Part shown: one piece after another, positions 1 through 5,099 of the stretch
Layout: the number at the start of each line of letters is the position of its first letter
How positions within the stretch are numbered: the stretch's first letter is position 1
Assembly: GCA_052139695.1 (NCBI GenBank)
Contig: JBKQWF010000304.1
Location: forward strand, 1-15,263
Length of the DNA: 15,263 nucleotides
Source of the DNA: PLGF01 sp052139695
Lineage (GTDB): Bacteria > Verrucomicrobiota > Verrucomicrobiia > Limisphaerales > Palsa-1400
Direction of reading: 5' to 3'
Position numbers and translations under genes: made by a program
The notes under the pieces: model-generated
The model's database searches: none
Told to the model about the DNA's origin: nothing
Seen by the model: the letters and a program-made list of their open reading frames with translations, nothing else

Positions 1-137
1 GACTATCCTTTCGTTTCCAGTTGCTCTCCACGCCTTGTCGCCAAGACGCAGTTACTTTCCACTCGTGGCGGGAAGCACCGCCACAGAGGGACTTCCACCC
101 TCCGATGCACGCTCATTCTCAAGCGCATGAGCGCGAC
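1..137 (-). mobile_element. Group II intron 5' end (domain I part), truncated by window edge
   Basis: Read on the minus strand, this stretch has the layout of the first part of a bacterial group II intron. A stem of the form GAGGG-TGGAAGT-CCCTC (positions 102-86) is followed by a 7-bp hairpin (84-65) and then the block GTAACTGCGTC and GCGTGGAGAGCAAC (55 down to 20). The last block also occurs, with a few changes, on the plus strand at 13896-13942, inside another intron-like element. The intron 5' end should lie near 137, where the sequence reads GTCGCGCTCATGCG; this only partly fits the usual GUGYG start, so the boundary is approximate. Domains II-VI and any reverse transcriptase gene would lie to the left of the window. 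Assignment rests on pattern recognition and the internal match, not on a covariance search. Confidence 0.55.
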
Positions 138-183
138 CGTCTCGGTACCGTCTCGGTCGCCCCCGTCGGCGTCTCGCCGACGG
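65..183. repeat. Cluster of five consecutive inverted repeats
   Basis: Five hairpin-forming inverted repeats follow each other: 65-71/78-84 (7 bp), 86-90/98-102 (5 bp), 110-116/127-133 (7 bp), 133-139/154-160 (7 bp) and 163-171/175-183 (9 bp, loop TCT). The first three fall inside the intron-like sequence and are probably its RNA stems. The last two lie beyond the inferred intron 5' end and may be exon-side REP-like palindromes or part of the insertion target. Confidence 0.6.
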
Positions 184-219
184 ACCGTTTGTCAATCAAG
201 CGGATAGGCATAGACTTTT

Positions 220-840
220 TCACTCCGCGCAACATATTTCCACCGCAGCATATGACCTCCTATGCTGCGCGCAGCATAGGAGGTGCGGTCGATGATCCTT
301 GTTGTGGCCGTGGGTCAGATCTTCGGGCACCTGCCAACCGGCGTAGCGGCCAGTGAAGGTCACGGTGGTGGTGTCTTGATGGATCTGCCCGCATTGCAGC
401 CCAAAGGTTTTGATGGCGCGCAAAGCCAGGTGGAAGAAGACGTCCTTGTGGCGGCCGTGATAAAAGCGTTCCAAGGCTTGGCCGGCGCGGTCATCATGAA
501 CGCAAGCCACTTGCTCCGGTTCCAGTCCCAAGCACTGTTCGTCTAAGGGCGCCAGCCAGTCGGCCAGGGCGTACATCGGCAGGGGTGTGGTTAAGATGTT
601 ATGGATCAGCAGGCAGAGCGTTCGCTCCATCGGCAGCTTGGTGCGATGGTCCTGCGCGATGTAGGTGGCGATCAATTCGCCGATGCGGAGCTTTTGCAGA
701 TAGTGTTCGATGATCGGATGAGAGCCGAGGACGAATTTGCGGAGGTGGGTGCCGGGGCACCAACTGGGTTGAATAATCATAGGGGGGAAGCCCGTCCAGG
801 CGGGACAGAGGCACATTTTTCGCTGGCTCAACGGGGTCAT
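220..840 (-). pseudogene. IS1634-family (DUF4277) transposase, C-terminally truncated
   Basis: This is the N-terminal third of a DDE transposase of the IS1634 type. It has the DUF4277-like N-terminal region (about residues 32-105, HLRKFVLGSHPIIEHYLQK onward), then the start of the catalytic domain with IHQDTTTVTFTGRY, where D156 is the expected first acidic catalytic residue, and the conserved THGHNKDHRP block. After HRP (residue 185) the family sequence stops abruptly, and the last 20 residues are low-complexity read-through of a palindrome. Full-length relatives run to roughly 500 residues or more, so the other two catalytic residues are gone and the protein cannot transpose. The start could be the ATG at 840 or the internal ATG at 780; neither has a convincing ribosome binding site. 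It faces away from the DUF6788 gene across a 52-bp gap. Confidence 0.8.
255..284. repeat. Perfect 30-bp palindrome at transposase breakpoint
   Basis: Positions 255-284 equal their own reverse complement, each half being ACCTCCTATGCTGCG. The outer half-motif CGCAGCATA recurs just outside at 244-252. The palindrome begins at the base where similarity to the IS1634 transposase ends, so it marks the junction of a deletion or of a second insertion. Confidence 0.85.
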
Positions 841-859
841 TGGGCCTTGACTTGCGTCA

Positions 860-885
860 TATCTGCGGTATTATTACCGCAGATA
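860..885. promoter_or_regulatory. 11-bp inverted repeat between divergent IS genes
   Basis: Arms TATCTGCGGTA (860-870) and TACCGCAGATA (875-885) are perfectly complementary around a TTAT centre. The repeat lies in the 52-bp gap between the minus-strand transposase start and the plus-strand DUF6788 start, ending 7 bases before the latter. It could be an operator shared by both promoters, a translation-blocking hairpin in the DUF6788 mRNA, or a transposase binding site. Position is the only evidence for a regulatory role. Confidence 0.45.
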
Positions 886-892
886 AACGATT

Positions 893-1267
893 ATGTCAAC
901 CCCCGGGGATAAAAAAAAGAGGACGGCTGCCGAAGCCAAACTGGCCAGGTTGGGCCAGGATTTTGAGGCCATCAAAGCGCAAATGCAGGCGCTGGGTTAC
1001 GTCCTTCCTGGGACGGTTCAACGGCGCCACTACCAATGCGGAAAACCCAACTGCCGCTGTATGACCAAAGGGATCCTGCACGGTCCCTACGACCAATGGA
1101 CGCGGAAAATCGGGGGCAAGACCGTCAACCTTAATCTGGACCCTGAATCGGCCAAGCTCGTCAAAGCCTGGATCGGCAACAACCGAATGCTTCGCAAGCT
1201 ATGCCGTCGGCTTGAAAAGACTTCCTTGGCAGCGCTTCAGGCCAGCACAACGATGGACAAAATCTGA
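893..1267 (+). CDS. DUF6788 family small protein, IS-associated
   Basis: A 124-residue protein resembling the DUF6788 family. It has a basic N-terminus (PGDKKKR), a helical stretch with LARLGQDFEAIKAQMQALG (residues 18-36), then the signature RRHYQCGKPNCRC (C49, C54, C56) followed by LHGPY and RKIGGKTVNLNL. The three-cysteine motif suggests a small zinc-binding or nucleic-acid-binding module; the family function is not established to my knowledge. From memory, such genes often sit near transposases. Here it diverges from the broken IS1634 transposase, so it is probably cargo or an accessory gene of that element. The start ATG has no good ribosome binding site and sits just after the 860-885 inverted repeat, which could hide it in the mRNA. 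Confidence 0.65.
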   Translation: MSTPGDKKKRTAAEAKLARLGQDFEAIKAQMQALGYVLPGTVQRRHYQCGKPNCRCMTKGILHGPYDQWTRKIGGKTVNLNLDPESAKLVKAWIGNNRMLRKLCRRLEKTSLAALQASTTMDKI

Positions 1268-1272
1268 CCCTA

Positions 1273-1334
1273 ACATTCCGTGATTACAGCGCGAAGAAAA
1301 AATCCGAAACTACCCCTCCCAACCCACGGAATGT
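1273..1334. repeat. Inverted repeat after DUF6788 gene
   Basis: ACATTCCGTG at 1273-1282 and its exact complement CACGGAATGT at 1325-1334 are separated by 42 bases. No T-run follows, so it is not a typical terminator. It may mark an IS end or a small palindromic element. Confidence 0.5.
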
Positions 1335-1483
1335 AGGTTAGATTAGATAGCCCAACATTGCCAATTACCGCTGCAAAGCCACTGCCATGGCCTCATTTAG
1401 CTCCCGATCGCGGCGTGATCAGCAATTCGCCATGTACAGGCCCAAAGTCGTCCGCAATTTATGCGCCGGCTTAAACAATCACA

Positions 1484-1490
1484 CGAAGGG
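1484..1490 (+). promoter_or_regulatory. Ribosome binding site of amidohydrolase
   Basis: The purine-rich GAAGGGA ends 8 bases before the ATG at 1499 and supports that start over the adjacent ATG at 1502. Confidence 0.55.
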
Positions 1491-1498
1491 ATTGCCAG

Positions 1499-2824
1499 AT
1501 GATGCGTTGGAAATTAGCGAGTTGTTGGCTTATTGTTATTGGTTTGGTGGCGATGATTTTCGCCGGTGCGGGCTTGGCGGATGAAGTACACAGTGCGCCC
1601 CGTCCGATCGTCTTAAAGGCCGCGCACATTTTCGATTCGGTCTCCGGGAAATTGGAGGGGCCGGGAGTCGTCGTGATCGCGGGCGCAAAAATCCAGGCTG
1701 TCGGCAGCGAGGCCAAGATTCCCGAAGGGGCGCAGGTCATTGAGCTTGGCGATGCCACCTTGCTGCCCGGATTTATTGATGCCCATGTTCATTTGTCGTT
1801 CGAGATGAGTGACAAATGGTATGAAGATTGGTACTACGAGATCATGCGCTTCCCGGCCGAGCAGGCGCTGTACGGCGCGCATTATGCCAAGGTCATCCTC
1901 GAGGCCGGTGTCACGACGGTCCGCGATCTCGGTTCGAGTGACTATATCTCGCTGGGATTGAGAAACGCGATCAAAGCGGGGCAGATTCAGGGTCCGCGAA
2001 TGCTGGTGGCGAATTACGCGATCGGATCGACCGGCGGCCACGCTGATCAGGACCCCATTCCAACCCAGCGCGTGGCCCCGGCGGGTCCCATCCAGGGGGT
2101 GTGCAACGGCCCCGCTGAATGCCGGGCGGCGGTGCGGTACCAGATCAAATATGGCGCTGATGTCATTAAGTTCATGCCGTCGGGCGGGGTTCTTTCTCTT
2201 TCCGATCCCGTGGACACACCTGAACTGACGCAGGAGGAAATGAACGCCATCGTGTCCGAAGCCCATGCCTGGAAACGCAAGGTAGCCGCCCACTGCCACG
2301 GCGACCTGGCGGCCAAAATGGCCATTGCCGCCGGCGTGGACTCCATCGAGCACGGCACCTTCCTGCAGGACGACACGCTGCAGGAAATGAAGGACAAGCA
2401 TGTGTATTTGGTGCCGACGATTTTCGCGGGCTATTGGGTGGGCGAGAAGGCCGGCACTTTACCGCCGGTCATTGCGGAAAAGGCTCGCGCAGCGTCCGCA
2501 CAGATCCAAAAGATGTTCCAGCATGCCGTCAAAATTGGGGTTCCGATTGCCATGGGCACGGATGCGTGTGTCGAGCCGCATGGGTTGAACGCACGGGAGT
2601 TTTCGCTGATGGTGACTAATGGGATGGCGCCAGCCCAGGCGCTGCTGGCGGCGACGGCGAACGGGGCCGACTTGCTCGGCGTCTCTGATCAAACCGGAAC
2701 GCTTCAGCCGGGGAAGTATGCCGATATCGTGGCTGTTCCCGGCAATCCGCTGCTCAACATCAAGACCACGGAGCACCCGATATTGGTGATGAAGGAAGGG
2801 GTCATTTATGTGGGCGGCAAGTAG
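1499..2824 (+). CDS. Secreted imidazolonepropionase-like amidohydrolase
   Basis: A 441-residue metal-dependent amidohydrolase of the imidazolonepropionase/prolidase-like (Sgx9260) group; relatives hydrolyse amide bonds in N-acyl amino acids and Xaa-Pro-type dipeptides, but the substrate here is not readable from sequence. Residues 1-27 are a Sec signal peptide (hydrophobic LIVIGLVAMIFAGAGLA, cut before DEV), so it acts outside the cytoplasm. Metal ligands appear in the right order: DAHVH (H96, H98), VIKF (K224, the likely carboxylated lysine), AHCHGD (H265, H267), IEHGT (H285) and MGTDA (D355). The C-terminal strand region (TLQPGKYADIVAVPGNPL) rebuilds the small beta-sandwich. It is monocistronic, with 540 bases of spacer after it. 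Length and motifs suggest an intact enzyme. Confidence 0.9.
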   Translation: MMRWKLASCWLIVIGLVAMIFAGAGLADEVHSAPRPIVLKAAHIFDSVSGKLEGPGVVVIAGAKIQAVGSEAKIPEGAQVIELGDATLLPGFIDAHVHLSFEMSDKWYEDWYYEIMRFPAEQALYGAHYAKVILEAGVTTVRDLGSSDYISLGLRNAIKAGQIQGPRMLVANYAIGSTGGHADQDPIPTQRVAPAGPIQGVCNGPAECRAAVRYQIKYGADVIKFMPSGGVLSLSDPVDTPELTQEEMNAIVSEAHAWKRKVAAHCHGDLAAKMAIAAGVDSIEHGTFLQDDTLQEMKDKHVYLVPTIFAGYWVGEKAGTLPPVIAEKARAASAQIQKMFQHAVKIGVPIAMGTDACVEPHGLNAREFSLMVTNGMAPAQALLAATANGADLLGVSDQTGTLQPGKYADIVAVPGNPLLNIKTTEHPILVMKEGVIYVGGK

Positions 2825-3089
2825 TTGAGCGAGGGGAGCTTTCCCTTCCATGATGCCGCTTTCTCAGCCAACCATGCAGATGGAAGACGGGACCGGAAGA
2901 GATTGAGGTCTAGTAGAGTGGAGGCGCGAGCGGTGTAGGTCAGCGGCTTCCGATGTATCTGTCCTTTCGAGCATCGTGGCAGCCCGGTGAAAAGAGGGTT
3001 GGAAAAAAAAGGCCCACGACTGGAAATGTACCTTGTTTCCACCTCTGGAGCTTCTCGGTAAATCCATGCCCTCCCTCAAAGAGAGAACT

Positions 3090-3234
3090 GTGCGGAAGCA
3101 ACGAAGCAACAACTGTTCTGGGTAAGCCGTTTGAAGAGGTTCATCGCTGGTTGGATGAGTTTGCGGGCAAACCCGGTTCGCGGGGTGCGTCCCCGCACTG
3201 CTGGCGCGATTTCGAGTCCGGTTTGAGCGGTTAA
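3090..3234 (+). pseudogene. Possible remnant of a DUF6915-like small protein
   Basis: Within an open frame that begins at 2953, the tail reads VLGKPFEEVHRWLDEFAGKP followed by a short basic/aromatic stretch and a stop. The VHRWLDEF block recalls small DUF6915-type proteins, in which it is followed by a RHRxxRHH region; here that part is missing or scrambled. The upstream part of the frame resembles no protein and its codon use looks random. I read it as a decayed gene or chance similarity. Confidence 0.25.
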
Positions 3235-3291
3235 TGCCGGCGGCTAAGCGCTTCTTACACTTCTTACTCTTCTTACTTTTTATTGCGATGG

Positions 3292-3341
3292 CAGGGACCG
3301 CTCGCCGAGCGGTCCGCGGTCGCCTCGGCGAGGCGACCCTG
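3292..3341. repeat. REP-like double palindrome
   Basis: Two 9-bp hairpins stand side by side, GGACCGCTC/GAGCGGTCC (3295-3303/3307-3315) and GGTCGCCTC/GAGGCGACC (3318-3326/3330-3338), bracketed by CAGGG (3292-3296) and CCCTG (3337-3341). The core CTCGCCGAG recurs at 13518-13526. This matches the look of REP/BIME-type intergenic repeats, which are scattered through genomes and often mobilised by RAYT transposases. Confidence 0.7.
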
Positions 3342-3367
3342 CCTCGAGATTTAGATGGGTCTGCCCT

Positions 3368-5029
3368 GTGCCAAAAAGTAACTCTGATGCTCAACCGAAC
3401 GTTTTTGGGTACGATAATTCGTTTGGGTTTCCGGTGAGATTTTGGGGGATGGCGATCTTAACGGGCGTGGGGGCCGGCCTTGGGGGCGGAACGCTGATGG
3501 CCTTGCTTCGGGCCGCGCAACACCTGGCATGGTCTTATAAAACCGGAGACTTCCTGACGGCTGTCTCGCACTGTTCGGCCTCGCGGCGTGTCCTGGTTCT
3601 CCTCTTGACTGGTGTCATGGTAGGAGCGTCGCGCGTGACGTTTCGCCGTCTGACGGGCGGACATGGCGGCGAAGTGGCGGCGGCGATTTGGTTTCGTTCC
3701 GGGAAGATTCCGTTTTGGCGCACGATCAGCACTGGCGTAGTCTCGATCCTGGCAGTTGGTTTTGGAGCGGCGGTGGGAAGGGAATCGGCGCCGAAACAGA
3801 CGGGTGCAGCCATTGCCAGCCTGCTGGCGCAGCGGGTCGGGCTCTGCTCCTCGCAACGACGGTTGCTGGTCGCCTGCGGCGCGGGCGCCGGAATGGCCGC
3901 AGTCTATAACGTGCCAGTGGGCGGGGCGCTTTTTGCGCTGGAAGTGCTGTTGGGGCAGTTGTCCTTGCCGCTGGTGCTGCCGGCCCTGGTTGTTTCGGTC
4001 ATTGCGGTAGCGGTCTCGTATCTGTTCCTCCCTAATCAGCCGACCTATGACGTGCCAGCCTACTCCTTTTCGCCCAGTTTCCTGGCGGAAGGGGTGGCGC
4101 TGGGATTGCTGGCGGGCTTCTTCTCCATACTTTTTGTCAAAGCAATCGGGTGGGCGGACACACGGAGACCGAAGGGGAAATGGATCCTCCTGACGCCCAT
4201 TCTTGTTTTTGCCGGCCTGGGGCTGGCCTCCGTAGTTTATCCGCAGCTTCTCGGCAACGGAAAAGGCGTGGTGCAATTGACTTTTCTGGACCAGATCAGT
4301 TTGCCGCTGCTGGCGATTCTGCCGATTCCGCGGGTGCTGGCGACGGTCTCCTGCCTGGGGGCGGGAACTCCAGGCGGGCTTTTTACGCCATCCATGACGG
4401 CGGGCGCGCTGTTGGGTGGATTGTTTGGGCATCTTTGGAGCCAGCTCTTTGCCGGGCCGCCCGCGGCGGCCTACGCGATTTTTGGAGCGGCGGCGGTTTT
4501 GGCCGCGAGCACGAAAGGGCCCGTCTCGGCGTTAGTATTGACGTTTGAGCTGATCAATCACGTCACCGTGCTGGCCGTTCCCCTGATGCTGACCGTCGCC
4601 ATAGCCACGCTGGCGGGACGGTATTTTGAGGCGCGCTCGATTTATTCGGTGCGGATTCACTTGGGAAAATCCACGGCCGCGGAAATGAATGATCCCAGAG
4701 TCATTTCAGCAGCCGCGCCGTACGCGGAAGTCTTGAAGCGATTATTGCCGTTCCGAGAGAAGAACATGCCGCTTTACGCGGTAGATGAAGACGGCACGCT
4801 GGTGGGGCAAATCTCAGTGGACCGCGCGATGGAAGCCGAAACCTTTGCCCGTCCATTGCAGACCGCGAGCGCGGATGATCTGGCGACCGAGGCCAAGACG
4901 CTGCCTGCGTCCATTTCATCCGGCGAAATGGACCGCGAACTGAAAGCGGAGCAATTGGAGGAAATGCCGATTGTTGAAACCAGCTCGGGGCGCTTTGTCG
5001 GACTCTATGGAAAGCAGAAGGAAGGTTAA
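3368..5029 (+). CDS. ClC-family chloride channel or H+/Cl- antiporter with C-terminal CBS-like region
   Basis: A 553-residue inner-membrane protein of the ClC family, moving chloride (or a similar anion) possibly in exchange for protons. About ten hydrophobic segments lie between residues 23 and 415. The pore motifs are recognisable but altered: GRESAP (137-142) replaces GREGP and keeps the gating glutamate E139, GLFTP (337-341) matches GxFxP, and GMAAVYNVPVGGALFALE (175-192) matches the conserved helix after the gate. The usual GSGIP motif is not evident; GGHGGEVA (97-104) sits in its place. Residues 440-550 look like a degenerate CBS pair (LYAVDEDGTLVGQIS; EEMPIVETSSGRFVGLYG). Start is uncertain: GTG at 3368 gives the full frame, but GTG 3434 or ATG 3449 are possible. 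It precedes the GH16 gene by 70 bases. Confidence 0.88.
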   Translation: MPKSNSDAQPNVFGYDNSFGFPVRFWGMAILTGVGAGLGGGTLMALLRAAQHLAWSYKTGDFLTAVSHCSASRRVLVLLLTGVMVGASRVTFRRLTGGHGGEVAAAIWFRSGKIPFWRTISTGVVSILAVGFGAAVGRESAPKQTGAAIASLLAQRVGLCSSQRRLLVACGAGAGMAAVYNVPVGGALFALEVLLGQLSLPLVLPALVVSVIAVAVSYLFLPNQPTYDVPAYSFSPSFLAEGVALGLLAGFFSILFVKAIGWADTRRPKGKWILLTPILVFAGLGLASVVYPQLLGNGKGVVQLTFLDQISLPLLAILPIPRVLATVSCLGAGTPGGLFTPSMTAGALLGGLFGHLWSQLFAGPPAAAYAIFGAAAVLAASTKGPVSALVLTFELINHVTVLAVPLMLTVAIATLAGRYFEARSIYSVRIHLGKSTAAEMNDPRVISAAAPYAEVLKRLLPFREKNMPLYAVDEDGTLVGQISVDRAMEAETFARPLQTASADDLATEAKTLPASISSGEMDRELKAEQLEEMPIVETSSGRFVGLYGKQKEG

Positions 5030-5099
5030 GCCGTATCCATGCAGATTGACGGGATCAGCTTTCAATTGCCGTTTTTGATTTTATGATCCCGGAACGAAT

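Larger units (their letters stand above)
285..1340. mobile_element. IS1634-type insertion element remnant (approximate limits)
   Basis: The region joins the truncated transposase and the divergent DUF6788 gene. Its left limit is the transposase breakpoint beside the 30-bp palindrome. Its right limit is unknown; an inverted pair ACATTCCGTG (1273-1282) and CACGGAATGT (1325-1334) follows the DUF6788 stop and may be part of the element's end. No matching terminal inverted repeats or target duplication could be identified, as expected if the left end has been lost. Confidence 0.45.
2825..3367. other. 543-bp intergenic spacer with REP-like element and short repeats
   Basis: No convincing intact gene on either strand. 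The spacer holds the possible DUF6915-like remnant (about 3090-3234), three tandem 9-bp units CTTCTTACW at 3251-3277, and the REP-like double hairpin at 3292-3341. No clear terminator follows the amidohydrolase gene. Confidence 0.6.

Noticed and set aside
1387..1584. Short plus-strand frame overlapping the amidohydrolase start
   Set aside because: No family resemblance and it overlaps the signal-peptide coding part of a strong gene with a good ribosome binding site.
1613..2401. Minus-strand open frame (262 codons) in the amidohydrolase gene
   Set aside because: Shadow of a gene with all metal-ligand motifs and a signal peptide.
3251..3277. Three CTTCTTACW units considered as a CRISPR-like or satellite array
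   Set aside because: Too short, no spacers, only three 9-bp copies; a simple microrepeat. No CRISPR array is visible anywhere in the window.
3234..3437. 67-codon plus-strand frame before the ClC gene
   Set aside because: It runs through the 9-bp tandem repeats and the REP hairpins and overlaps the ClC start; not coding-like.
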